This document shows, piece after piece, positions 53,116 to 62,207 of a DNA stretch of 64,000 bases. The notes under the pieces are model-generated. The model was given only the letters and a program-made list of their open reading frames with translations, did not search any database and was not told the origin of the DNA. A program made the position numbers and the translations under genes. Source of the stretch: Flavobacteriaceae bacterium MAR_2010_72 (GTDB taxonomy: Bacteria; Bacteroidota; Bacteroidia; Flavobacteriales; Flavobacteriaceae); contig QXCW01000002.1 in the NCBI GenBank assembly GCA_003550275.1, positions 620,001-684,000 on the forward strand, read 5' to 3'. The number at the start of each line of letters is the position of its first letter. Position 1 is the first letter of the stretch.

Positions 53116-53841
53116 TCATGGGTTGCTTAATTCTTTGCTAATAGCGTTAATTAATTCTTTATTGATGGCCTCAAATGCTATCAATTTATTAAGGGTCCCG
53201 CCATTATTATCTTTAAAACCTATCAACTTGCTGTAGAGGGTATGGATGAAATTGATATCGTAGGGATCAATGAGTCTCATAACTACATCCTTATCCATAT
53301 GGGCCAAATTGTTTCTTATGGGATTGTCATTATTCATCAATGTTTCAAAATTTTGTTCAATATCAATGATGCTACTTTTAATTTTATTTTGTTCGTAATC
53401 ATAGTATCTTGAAATCTGGGTTCGTAAGTTGCTGTTTGAAATCTTTAATCCAGTAGACTTCATCATTTCATAGGCATTGCTAACTTCATAATACCGTTCA
53501 AAAGTTAAAAAATGGGCCAAATCCTTTGATAGACTGTCTACGTTAAACGCATCTGTTTTTATATAACTGAGCATGGCATTGGTTGAGGTTTTTGCTTTTT
53601 GTCGGGCTTGTATTATTTCTAAAATTTGTACCCTGTCTTCTTTGAGGTTATTGAGAATCTCATTTAGAAGATAATTTTCATTTTGCTTGTATGCTCTGTG
53701 GGAATTCCAGTTATTGATGCTTAAGGCTATCAAAATACCAATCACAACCAATATAATTTCTCCAATGGCATATTTAAGGTATTTACCGGTTTTTCCAGTT
53801 TCCATAAGGTTGTATCTAATTCGTCTAAAAAACTTAATCAT
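53116..53841 (-). CDS. DUF6090 family membrane protein
   Basis: 241 residues from 53841 ('MIKFFRRIRYNLMETGKTGK'). Basic N-terminus, then the family signature 'YLKYAIGEIILVVIGILIALSINNWN' region with one membrane segment (about 33-50), followed by a long helical periplasmic part. Function unknown. A diverged paralogue lies at 54350-55129. Confidence 0.8.
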   Translation of the reverse strand: MIKFFRRIRYNLMETGKTGKYLKYAIGEIILVVIGILIALSINNWNSHRAYKQNENYLLNEILNNLKEDRVQILEIIQARQKAKTSTNAMLSYIKTDAFNVDSLSKDLAHFLTFERYYEVSNAYEMMKSTGLKISNSNLRTQISRYYDYEQNKIKSSIIDIEQNFETLMNNDNPIRNNLAHMDKDVVMRLIDPYDINFIHTLYSKLIGFKDNNGGTLNKLIAFEAINKELINAISKELSNP

Positions 53842-53967
53842 AGTTTCTATACTCAATTTAATTATGCCCGCAAGCGGCTATCTCAACCGTCCCCATTTTC
53901 ATGAGGATACCACAGGACAATTGATTTTGTTTCACAAAGTAAAGTATCGATACTCTATAGAATTTGA

Positions 53968-54075
53968 TCAATTCTTGACTTCTTTCTGCTCTTTAGCAAA
54001 ACGTATAATTAATTTTATAATCACCCTTAAAATAAGGGCAGCTGCAACTAGGTATATAATTGTTTTTGTTTCCAT
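53968..54075 (-). CDS. 35-residue basic membrane peptide
   Basis: A short gene read directly from the DNA: 'METKTIIYLVAAALILRVII' followed by KLIIRFAKEQKEVKN, then TGA. One hydrophobic helix and a basic/charged tail. It lies 23 bases downstream of the 63-residue gene on the same strand. No family recognised; translation is inferred from length, hydrophobic pattern and position. Confidence 0.5.
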   Translation of the reverse strand: METKTIIYLVAAALILRVIIKLIIRFAKEQKEVKN

Positions 54076-54098
54076 AAAGTTTAGTAGTTAGTGTTTTA

Positions 54099-54290
54099 TT
54101 AGCCCATTTTTCCGTCGCCGTCAATATCTTTAACTAAATGGGTTTCTAAAGCCACCAACGTTTTTTTGAGCAACGCTTTAGTGTTTGTAAGTTCAGTTTC
54201 GAGAAGGGTGACCCGGTCTTCTAAACTATCGGCTTGCTCCTGTTGTTTTTCTAATTCGTCTTGTTGTAATAAATCCCAGAAAATTCCCAT
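54099..54290 (-). CDS. Small coiled-coil protein
   Basis: 63 residues: 'MGIFWDLLQQDELEKQQEQA' then a heptad-like stretch ('DRVTLLETELTNTKALLKKT') and an acidic end 'KDIDGDGKMG' that looks like a single calcium-binding EF-hand-type loop. No family recognised. Confidence 0.62.
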   Translation of the reverse strand: MGIFWDLLQQDELEKQQEQADSLEDRVTLLETELTNTKALLKKTLVALETHLVKDIDGDGKMG

Positions 54291-54349
54291 GATATGTTTT
54301 TTTGTTGGTTAGTAGTGTTTAAATATAATTTAATTATTTATAGTAAGTT

Positions 54350-55129
54350 TTAATGTATTTGGCTTTCAATGGATTTTAGTAATGATTCATTTTTTGTTAG
54401 TAAAAGATCAATTACTTTTTTTGAAAGCACATGATAGTGATTGATTTGAGGCAACCATTTTGCTGCGTCCTTATTTAAGGCAAGTTGATAAATAATATCC
54501 TTTACCTGCCGATTATCTAGACTAAAGTCTACTTGTTTAGGTGCATTGCTGTTAAGTGATTCAGAATTTTCTATAAGCGTTAAAATATCCTTATTAAGTA
54601 ACCCCGCTGTTGCTTTGCTAAATTCCCGTTGATATTCGAGTGATTTTAGTGTAACCTCCCAATGATCAGCTTCGGCATAATACATCGCTAATTCTTCCCG
54701 TAATCCTTCTGACTCAATTAAGGTCATTCGCCCAGTATCCAATAGCTCATTATAAACAATTCTTGACAAGGGTAAATAGGACCGCCAGGTTACTTTTTCT
54801 ATACTTTCAATAATTTGATCATAATTGCTAAATGAAGAATCAGGATATTTCATCACTGTGGTTAACAAATCAATTTGTTCAATTCTAGTTTCAGAAAGTT
54901 CTCTGGCAAATAATAGCGTAGTGCGGTCTTTGTGAAGATCAGGATGCAATCGGTTTAAATAAGTTTGCTCAAGATTGTCTTCAATTCTGTCTTCATTCCA
55001 GTTATTAGCTTGTACGGCTAATAAAATACCGACTACAACAAGAAAGGTTTCACCAAAGGCATATTTTAGGTATTTAACAGTTTTGCCTTCATTAAGAAGC
55101 CTATGACGTATCGTTCTGAAAATCTTCAT
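54350..55129 (-). CDS. DUF6090 family membrane protein
   Basis: 259 residues with the same opening as the neighbour: 'MKIFRTIRHRLLNEGKTVK', then 'YLKYAFGETFLVVVGILLAV' and QANNWNE. One membrane segment (about 28-48), then a helical extracytoplasmic part with 'LHPDLHKDRTTLL'. Function unknown. Just downstream of the truncated gene copy at 55292. Confidence 0.8.
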   Translation of the reverse strand: MKIFRTIRHRLLNEGKTVKYLKYAFGETFLVVVGILLAVQANNWNEDRIEDNLEQTYLNRLHPDLHKDRTTLLFARELSETRIEQIDLLTTVMKYPDSSFSNYDQIIESIEKVTWRSYLPLSRIVYNELLDTGRMTLIESEGLREELAMYYAEADHWEVTLKSLEYQREFSKATAGLLNKDILTLIENSESLNSNAPKQVDFSLDNRQVKDIIYQLALNKDAAKWLPQINHYHVLSKKVIDLLLTKNESLLKSIESQIH

Positions 55130-55280
55130 TATAACTTACATTGAAAGGTAAGTAGAGAAGGTTGTACTAGTAGTTTTGGTTGGTTGTGCTAATAAAGGTA
55201 TTAGCTATAGCAAATTGAAAGATAATCAATTTTATTATTTATTACAGATTATCCATGCAGGAAAAAAACACCAATGTTGT

Positions 55281-55377
55281 ATTTTTGTATTATGAAAACC
55301 CCACTCACAACGCAAGAACTGCATAACCTAGCCATGAACCATGTTGGTAAAGAATTAGAGCAACGAGGTTTTGAGTT
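55281..55377 (+). repeat. Left copy of the 97-bp direct repeat
   Basis: Matches 62111-62207 with only two mismatches (55291 and 55319). It contains the -7 box TATTTTTG, the start codon and the first 28 codons of the gene whose full copy is at 62122. Confidence 0.92.
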
Positions 55378-55387
55378 CAGATTTTAA
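55292..55387 (+). pseudogene. Truncated 5' copy of the gene before apbE
   Basis: Reads MKTPLTTQELHNLAMNHVGK and on to ELEQRGFEFRF, then TAA. The first 29 residues equal the full gene at 62122-62499; the last two come from the junction. The promoter box is kept, so a 31-residue peptide might still be made. Confidence 0.85.
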
Positions 55388-55402
55388 ATGTGATTGATGT
55401 CT

Positions 55403-57100
55403 TTATTTCGTATCAACTAATGCTATACCTTGCCAATCGTTACCAATTTCTTGAGTAATTAAATGGGCCGATTTGTTTAAAAATAATTTTGCCGGGAGGT
55501 CATCGGTATGTTTTTTGAATATTTTTTGAAAAGTCACAGCAGCCATGGCAAATTCCTTATTAAAATAAAGGTCCATTCCCTTTTTAAACAATTTTAATGT
55601 ATTTAGTTTATGCTTAAGTAAATTGGGTTCGTCACCGTCTATACATTCATACAAATCTATTGGGTTTAATTTACCTTGAACTTTAACGGGTCCCAAAAAC
55701 CTGAAATTAAATTTACTGGCGTCAGATAAATTTTTCATGCATAAATCGGTTAGGAGTATATTAGAACCAAAATATTTTGATAGCCCTTCTATGCGCGCGG
55801 CGGTGTTAACGGTGTCAGAAATTATTGCAGCATCCATACGTTCTATATCACCAGTGATGCCCATAATAAGCCGTCCATTTTGCATGCCTACACCTATTTT
55901 TACAGGTTTCCTGTTTTTGACTTTACGTTGGTTGTTGTAGGTTTTTAGGTCTTTTTGCATGGCTATAGAGGCATTGAGCGCATGCTGTGCCCCATTAGGA
56001 AAGATAGCCATAAACCCATCGCCTAAATATTGCATGATAAAGCCTTCGTTATTACGTATGATCGGCCCCATGCGTTTATTAAAGGCATTGATAAAATAAA
56101 AATTCTCTGTAGGAGACATATTTTCAGAAAGTGTTGTAAAACCTCTTATGTCAACAAACAATACTGTCACTTCACGTTCTACCTGATCGCCTAAAGCCAC
56201 TTCTGTTAGTTTGTCTTTACCTAAAGATTTTATAAACTGATGAGGCACAAATTTCTGGCTGGCCTTGTGTACTTTCATAATTGACTCTTCCCGTTCTCGA
56301 GACTCCTTTAGTCCTTTTTGGTAAAGTTGCGCACTTTCTATAGCCGACGCCGATTGAAGCGCAATAGTGGTTAACAATTTGAGTTCTGCTGCCGTAAATT
56401 CCTTTTCTCGTTCATTGCCTAAAACAATGAGTCCTAAAGTTCTGTGCTTTACTTTTAAAGGGGCATACATCACTGCCTTGAGGTGATTTAAGGCAGAGTT
56501 TGCTTCTATGGCTGCTTTAGGGACTACTAAAGATGTGCCTTTTAATATAAGTTGCTTTAAAATAGGATTTTGATTTGCTATGCTTTTCTCCGGGTTGGGG
56601 TTGTGACCTAATCTGGCCATTTGTAAAACCTTATCATTGTTTGCATCTAATATGAAAACACTACCGTGGGTAATGTCAATAATTTGTTGAGCTTCTTCCA
56701 GAGCAGTTTGAGCAATAGATACATTGTCAATTTTTTCAGAGATTTTCTCACTAAAATTATAGATCATATTAATTTCTCTATAAAGTCCCAGTACTTCATT
56801 GGCAATGTTTTTCTTTTCCAATTCTTTTTGGAGTACAAGTTGTATGACCTCTCCAATTAATTTAGCTTCAGGTTTATCAAAGCAAAGGGTAGCATAGGTT
56901 GTATGGTTGTCGCTTAATTCAAATGTAAAAGGAAGATTAGTAGCAGTTCCATATAAAAGTTGATTGTCGACACTTATGACAGATAGTTCTGAATTGAATG
57001 TATTTCGCATGTCTTTAATTAAAGCCAAAAGACCTAAATTTCTTTTGAAAACGGACTTTAGTACCTTTAATTTAAAGAATAATTCAGTGTGCAACGTCAT
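55403..57100 (-). CDS. GAF-domain adenylate/guanylate cyclase
   Basis: 565 residues. A GAF-like sensor domain (about 115-260) precedes a class III cyclase domain (about 295-470) with 'EVTVLFVDIRGFTTLSENMS', 'GFIMQYLGDGFMAIFPNG' and 'DTVNTAARIEGLSKYFG'. The metal Asp residues (VDIRG and LGDGF) are present, so it is probably active; nucleotide choice is not fixed. A C-terminal 90-residue helical part follows. Last gene of a three-gene operon, 3 bases after the response regulator. Confidence 0.88.
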   Translation of the reverse strand: MTLHTELFFKLKVLKSVFKRNLGLLALIKDMRNTFNSELSVISVDNQLLYGTATNLPFTFELSDNHTTYATLCFDKPEAKLIGEVIQLVLQKELEKKNIANEVLGLYREINMIYNFSEKISEKIDNVSIAQTALEEAQQIIDITHGSVFILDANNDKVLQMARLGHNPNPEKSIANQNPILKQLILKGTSLVVPKAAIEANSALNHLKAVMYAPLKVKHRTLGLIVLGNEREKEFTAAELKLLTTIALQSASAIESAQLYQKGLKESREREESIMKVHKASQKFVPHQFIKSLGKDKLTEVALGDQVEREVTVLFVDIRGFTTLSENMSPTENFYFINAFNKRMGPIIRNNEGFIMQYLGDGFMAIFPNGAQHALNASIAMQKDLKTYNNQRKVKNRKPVKIGVGMQNGRLIMGITGDIERMDAAIISDTVNTAARIEGLSKYFGSNILLTDLCMKNLSDASKFNFRFLGPVKVQGKLNPIDLYECIDGDEPNLLKHKLNTLKLFKKGMDLYFNKEFAMAAVTFQKIFKKHTDDLPAKLFLNKSAHLITQEIGNDWQGIALVDTK

Positions 57101-57103
57101 GGG

Positions 57104-57481
57104 TTAGGCATTCAGGATTGTACTAGCAATATCCAGCATTTCATCTGGATCAAAAGGTTTGGTCATATAACGATCTGCACCCATTTCCAAACCCTTTTGG
57201 CGATCGACTTCTTGCCCTTTAGCCGTTAACAGTATTATATAAACCTTATTTAAATTCATTTCCTTTTTAACTTTATAGCAAACTTCCATACCACTCATTT
57301 TAGGCATCATAACATCTAAAAAAACGAGATCGGGCTCTTCGGTAGTAATAATTTGAAGCGCTTGTTCACCATTCTCGGCAAATAGCAATTCCACTCCATT
57401 ATCTTCAAGATCTTCTAATGTTTGTTCAATTAACATCCTAATATGGGATTCGTCGTCTACAATTAACAATTTTTTGCTCAT
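57104..57481 (-). CDS. Single-domain response regulator
   Basis: 125 residues, one receiver domain: 'LLIVDDESHIRMLIEQ', phosphoacceptor in 'LVFLDVMMPKMSG', 'IILLTAKGQ' and 'YMTKPFDPDEML'. No output domain. Between the hybrid kinase and the cyclase, so it may pass phosphate or bind one of them. Confidence 0.93.
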   Translation of the reverse strand: MSKKLLIVDDESHIRMLIEQTLEDLEDNGVELLFAENGEQALQIITTEEPDLVFLDVMMPKMSGMEVCYKVKKEMNLNKVYIILLTAKGQEVDRQKGLEMGADRYMTKPFDPDEMLDIASTILNA

Positions 57482-57508
57482 GGGTTGGTTGTGTTTATAT
57501 TAGTACGC

Positions 57509-60500
57509 TTATTCATAAATGAAAAACATCACGTTTTCCATTCCTTTTTGAAGTTTTAAATCTTTGATTAATTCAGGATTGCCATTATATACAGAGTTTA
57601 GCATAATGATGTCGGGCTGAGATTCTGAAGCCATTTCAAATAATTTGTCTGGGTTACTTTCTAAAACTTTGTACCCTCTAGCACTTAATACATCAGACAG
57701 TGATTTCACGGCTGATGCATCTTCATCAACAACCAAAACTTTCTTTTTTGAAACCCCCTGCTCTAATAAGGCGTCAACCTCATGAAATAACTGTTCTGTA
57801 TTAATGGGCTTAGTTAAATAACGGTCTACCCCAATGCGTAGTCCACGCTCTTTGTCTTGTACTATAGATAAAATAATGATAGGAATATCCATAGTAGCAG
57901 GGTCATTTTTTAGAACTGCTGCAACATCAAATCCATTAATTTCTGGCATCATGACATCTAATATTATTAAATCAGGTTTAGAAGCACGGACCATATCTAA
58001 AGCTATTTTGCCGTTGGCGGCTTCAGTAACATTGTAGCCGGCTTCTCCTAGTTCTTGTCGTAATAAAGATCGGATAGGTGTATCATCGTCAACCACTAAT
58101 ATGGTTGGGATCGATTCAACATTGGTGTTTAGTGACGAATGTTTGATCTGCTTTTTAAGGCTTTTTAAAATTCGCTCTAATTGAATGGGTTGTTGGTGAA
58201 TTGCATCACCTAAAGCGGGTATTGAAAAGAAGAATGTACTTCCTACACCTAACTCGCTTTTCATCCAAATAATACCACCATGGTGTTCAATAATCTCTCT
58301 ACAAATTGGTAGTCCTAACCCGGTACCTTTAGGTTTATCAGTAAGAGTATCTCCTGCTTGTCTAAAGCGCTCAAACACTTTATGCTTATCATCTTCTGCG
58401 ATGCCGATGCCGGTATCTTGTAGTTCTACTATAATTTGATCTTTCTCAAGGTAGGCATCAATAGAAACCTTACCCTTGTCGGTAAACTTAATGGCGTTAG
58501 AGAGTAAATTGATAACCACTTGAATCAGTTTGTCTTCATCAGCACTTATCAAAGGTAAATCTGAAGGAATGTTTTTTATTAAAGGTATTTTTTTAGCATC
58601 AAACAACGATTGGGTACTGGCTATGGCTCTATTTATTGCATCTTGAAGAAAAATAGGTTTCATGTTCCATTCCATTTTTCCGGATTCAATTTTGGCAAGA
58701 TCTAAAACGTCATTTATTAAGTTGGTTAAGCGCTCACCTTCTGAGACCACTACATTAAGGTTTTCACTAACCTGAACCATAGTGCGTTTAATTTTTTGGT
58801 CGTCTATGGTGACTGCTGGAAATATTTTGTCTTCCAATCGTTTTCTAATAATTTTTGCAAATCCAAGAACCGAAGTTAAGGGGGTTCGTAGCTCATGACT
58901 AACGGTAGACAAAAAAGCACTTTTTGCCTCGTTGGCATCTTCAGCTTTAGCCTTGGCATCTTGTGCTTCCTCAAATAATTCGGCATTATGTATGGCTATT
59001 CCAACATTTATTGCAATTGTATTTAATAACCTTTTGTCTTCTTCAGAAAATCGACTTTCTATTTGTGTACTTTGTACGCTTAACACACCAATAATTTCAT
59101 CTTCGGAACGAATAGGGACTCCCAAATAGGAAATAGCCCTTTGGCCTATATGTTTGATGCCCATTTTATTAATTTCGGCATCAATATCTTCATCTTTGTT
59201 AATGAGTAAAGGCTCTCCAGTTTTAATAATTTTGGAAGTAAGCCCTTCTCCATATTTAAAGGGCTGCATATTATCACCATCTTGATAAGGAAAATTGATG
59301 ATGTTGGTTTCTTTATCTAAAATAGCTAAATAGGTGATATCTGAATGGAATAACTTTTTCATCTCTTCACCTACCATGGTGATTAGCTCACTTAATTGTA
59401 ACTTCTCGGTAAGGGCCCTACTTACCGTATTAACCGTTGCCAACTCACCAAGTCTTTTTTGGACTTCTTGGGTTCTTGCTTCAACATTGTCTTCCAGTTC
59501 TTTTTGACGTCTTCGCAATAATTTTGTACGTCGCCTTACAATAGCATAAACAATAACAAGTAACCCGATACCATAAAGCGTATAAGCCCACCAAGTTAAA
59601 TACCATGGTGTGGTTATGGAAAATTCGACCGAAGCTTCATTGGTAGAAGACCCAAATAAACTCTTGGCTTTGGTTTTAAACACATACTTACCTGGAGGCA
59701 GATTAATATATTCTCTTGAGGTTTGTTTGGTCCAAGGCGACCAAGTTTTGTCGAATCCTTCCAGAAAAGTACTGTATTCCACATTATTCTGACCTTTATA
59801 TAATGGTGCCGCATATCCAATCACTACTGTATTAGACTTGTAATCCACCTCGAGCTGTGATGGAACTTCACCCCAACCACCATAGACTAATTCGTTCCCT
59901 GCAACATTAAACGATCTTATCTGCACATTAAAATGAGTGGCTTCAGGGACATTAAGATGGCCTTCATAGCGAATAACGCCATCTGCACCGGACAACCATA
60001 CGACTTGATTGCCATCTACATTAGGTGCCTCCGGTCTCAAATAATAGAACGATCTGTTTTTTAAGTCTTTAAAAGTTTCAGAATTAATAATATATCCTCC
60101 TTGCCCATCTTGCTGTACAATATGTACGCCATTGCCAAATGAGTAAAACAGTTTGCCGTCTGTATCTTTTCTGGGATAAGAAAATTCACTAAAGTTATCT
60201 ATACCTTCAAAAAAAGGTTCTGTTTCTTCAAAGACTTCCGTTTGGGCATTGAAGGTGTAAATTGATTTATTAGCTGCAATAATATAAGTCGTATCTAAAA
60301 TATCTAGCACCAAAAGATGTGTGTCAGGGAGTCCATGGCTTGTATCATAATGGCTTATTGTCATGCTTGCTAAATCAAAGGATTTAGAATCATGATAAAA
60401 TCTGATAATTTTACCACTTTCTGCACTATTGATTAAAATGTCACCATTATCTAATTCTGCAAAACCAGGAAAACTAGCAGTGGTTATTTTGAAATCTGAT

Positions 60501-61879
60501 TCTTCTACAAATTGATTTTTATTGTTGTCAAAATAAAAGCTTTTTAGCCCTGAATCATAAAATAAGAATAATCTATTCGAATCTATTTTTGATCTAAATA
60601 TATAGCCCGTTCTAAAATCATAATTGATACTTTCTCTTACATACTCAAACGATTTATGTTTAATCTCAATAAAACCCATAAATGAAGAAGCTAAATAGAG
60701 ACGTCCATTTAGTTCTTCAAATTGGTAAGCTTGACCTGACGTGCCTTCTAGTTTTTCAAACTTTTTTGAGCCTTCCTCTAAATAGAATACACCATCATTA
60801 GTGCCAATATACAGTATGTTGTTAAACTTATAAGTATCAAAAACAACATTGGTTTCTAAACCCATTTTAGAATTGTAAAAGGTATAAGGCGCATTAAGAT
60901 CTACGCGAGAAATCCCATTAAAAAGCGCGAACCAAAGGATGCCTCTTGAGTCTTGGTACACATAATCAACAGACCCATCTTGCAAGCCAGTTGCTGTGGT
61001 GTATTCCTGTATTAATTTTCCATTGGGATCAATTCTAAAGGCGCCTCCACCAATTGAGTTTATAATAAAATCACCATTTTTAAGTGCCAGACCCGGTAGG
61101 TATAATTGATCCTTAACAAGATTGTCAATATCAGTTTTAAAGGGTTGAAAGGTTTTACCATCATAAATAAAAAATCCCACATTACGTACACCTACCAACA
61201 TGCGCTTGTCATCATAAGGAAGCATTACATAAATACGTTCATCAGCAAATTGTTCGCCGCCAGGGACTAATTTGAATTCTCCATTGTCAAAATAGCAAAG
61301 ACCCACATTCCAGATTCTCATATACCGTTTTCCATTAACGGTTGTTCCTAAATGAATGGGGTTGTTTGGAACTATAACCGTCATGCTTTCATAATCCCAA
61401 ACAAATATTTTGTCTGATGTTCTAAATTCAACCGTATTGTCAACTACTTCGCAATCCCAAACTGTACCTAGCTCGCGATGCTCTAAAGGTATTTTATCTT
61501 TTAGAGAAACGTAAGATAACTCACCTGATTCATTGGCCTTTAAATAGCCCATTTCTCCATCACCAGTTAAAAAAATGGTTCCATGCTTATCTTTTGCCAA
61601 AATTCTGGTTCCGTTTAATTTAGGTGATGTTATGAGTTTCCAGTTCACACCATCAAACTCCAATACACCATCTGTATTAGCAAAATACATGATGCCATTG
61701 TCACCCTCTACGATACCCCAATTGGTCGGTCCAGCTTCATAATCTTGATAATTGTAATTAGTAATGTTTGGATGGCCTAATGCTTCTTGAGCATAACTAA
61801 AATTTGGAAACCAGCTTATGGCAATGAAGAATAGAATGGATAGTTTGCCACAATATCGAAACGAAAATAATGTGTCCAT
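57509..61879 (-). CDS. Hybrid sensor kinase with beta-propeller sensor
   Basis: 1456 residues. Signal peptide, a two-component-regulator propeller (about 30-680) of repeated strands, a Y_Y_Y domain ('LPPGKYVFKTKAKSLFG'), a membrane helix (about 770-790), coiled coil, GAF (about 810-965), HisKA with His995 in 'STVSHELRTPLTSVLGF', HATPase_c ('VVINLLSNAIKFTDKG', 'GTGLGLPICREI'), receiver 1 (1258-1376, Asp1308 in 'LIILDVMMPEING') and a second receiver-like domain (1380-1456) where the phosphoacceptor is Asn ('IIMLNSVYN'). Such kinases usually sense periplasmic ligands. Confidence 0.93.
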   Translation of the reverse strand: MDTLFSFRYCGKLSILFFIAISWFPNFSYAQEALGHPNITNYNYQDYEAGPTNWGIVEGDNGIMYFANTDGVLEFDGVNWKLITSPKLNGTRILAKDKHGTIFLTGDGEMGYLKANESGELSYVSLKDKIPLEHRELGTVWDCEVVDNTVEFRTSDKIFVWDYESMTVIVPNNPIHLGTTVNGKRYMRIWNVGLCYFDNGEFKLVPGGEQFADERIYVMLPYDDKRMLVGVRNVGFFIYDGKTFQPFKTDIDNLVKDQLYLPGLALKNGDFIINSIGGGAFRIDPNGKLIQEYTTATGLQDGSVDYVYQDSRGILWFALFNGISRVDLNAPYTFYNSKMGLETNVVFDTYKFNNILYIGTNDGVFYLEEGSKKFEKLEGTSGQAYQFEELNGRLYLASSFMGFIEIKHKSFEYVRESINYDFRTGYIFRSKIDSNRLFLFYDSGLKSFYFDNNKNQFVEESDFKITTASFPGFAELDNGDILINSAESGKIIRFYHDSKSFDLASMTISHYDTSHGLPDTHLLVLDILDTTYIIAANKSIYTFNAQTEVFEETEPFFEGIDNFSEFSYPRKDTDGKLFYSFGNGVHIVQQDGQGGYIINSETFKDLKNRSFYYLRPEAPNVDGNQVVWLSGADGVIRYEGHLNVPEATHFNVQIRSFNVAGNELVYGGWGEVPSQLEVDYKSNTVVIGYAAPLYKGQNNVEYSTFLEGFDKTWSPWTKQTSREYINLPPGKYVFKTKAKSLFGSSTNEASVEFSITTPWYLTWWAYTLYGIGLLVIVYAIVRRRTKLLRRRQKELEDNVEARTQEVQKRLGELATVNTVSRALTEKLQLSELITMVGEEMKKLFHSDITYLAILDKETNIINFPYQDGDNMQPFKYGEGLTSKIIKTGEPLLINKDEDIDAEINKMGIKHIGQRAISYLGVPIRSEDEIIGVLSVQSTQIESRFSEEDKRLLNTIAINVGIAIHNAELFEEAQDAKAKAEDANEAKSAFLSTVSHELRTPLTSVLGFAKIIRKRLEDKIFPAVTIDDQKIKRTMVQVSENLNVVVSEGERLTNLINDVLDLAKIESGKMEWNMKPIFLQDAINRAIASTQSLFDAKKIPLIKNIPSDLPLISADEDKLIQVVINLLSNAIKFTDKGKVSIDAYLEKDQIIVELQDTGIGIAEDDKHKVFERFRQAGDTLTDKPKGTGLGLPICREIIEHHGGIIWMKSELGVGSTFFFSIPALGDAIHQQPIQLERILKSLKKQIKHSSLNTNVESIPTILVVDDDTPIRSLLRQELGEAGYNVTEAANGKIALDMVRASKPDLIILDVMMPEINGFDVAAVLKNDPATMDIPIIILSIVQDKERGLRIGVDRYLTKPINTEQLFHEVDALLEQGVSKKKVLVVDEDASAVKSLSDVLSARGYKVLESNPDKLFEMASESQPDIIMLNSVYNGNPELIKDLKLQKGMENVMFFIYE

Positions 61880-62109
61880 AATTAATGGGTTGGTTAGAAA
61901 AGATATTGAAATTGTTGAATCTCAACAGTTTAAAAATACGAAATTTTCTTAAAAAAAATATAACAAGAACTCAAGTAGTTCTCAAAAGGCCATGCCTTTT
62001 TTATGTTTTAAAGTTATTTTGAAGGGAAATTTACCATATTAGACAGCCTGCTTATATATGGTTTTTATTAATTTTTAGTCTATCACTACCTTAAACAACC
62101 ACCATTGCT

Positions 62110-62117
62110 TATTTTTG
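62110..62117 (+). promoter_or_regulatory. Promoter -7 box for the apbE pair
   Basis: TATTTTTG ending 4 bases before the ATG, implying an almost leaderless transcript. The same box is present in the truncated copy at 55280-55287. Confidence 0.5.
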
Positions 62118-62207
62118 TATCATGAAAACCCCACTCACAACGCAAGAATTGCATAACCTAGCCATGAACCATGTTGGTAAAGAATTAGAGCAACGAGGTT
62201 TTGAGTT
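62111..62207 (+). repeat. Right copy of the 97-bp direct repeat
   Basis: Promoter box and first 28 codons of the intact gene; pairs with 55281-55377 (two mismatches). Confidence 0.92.
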
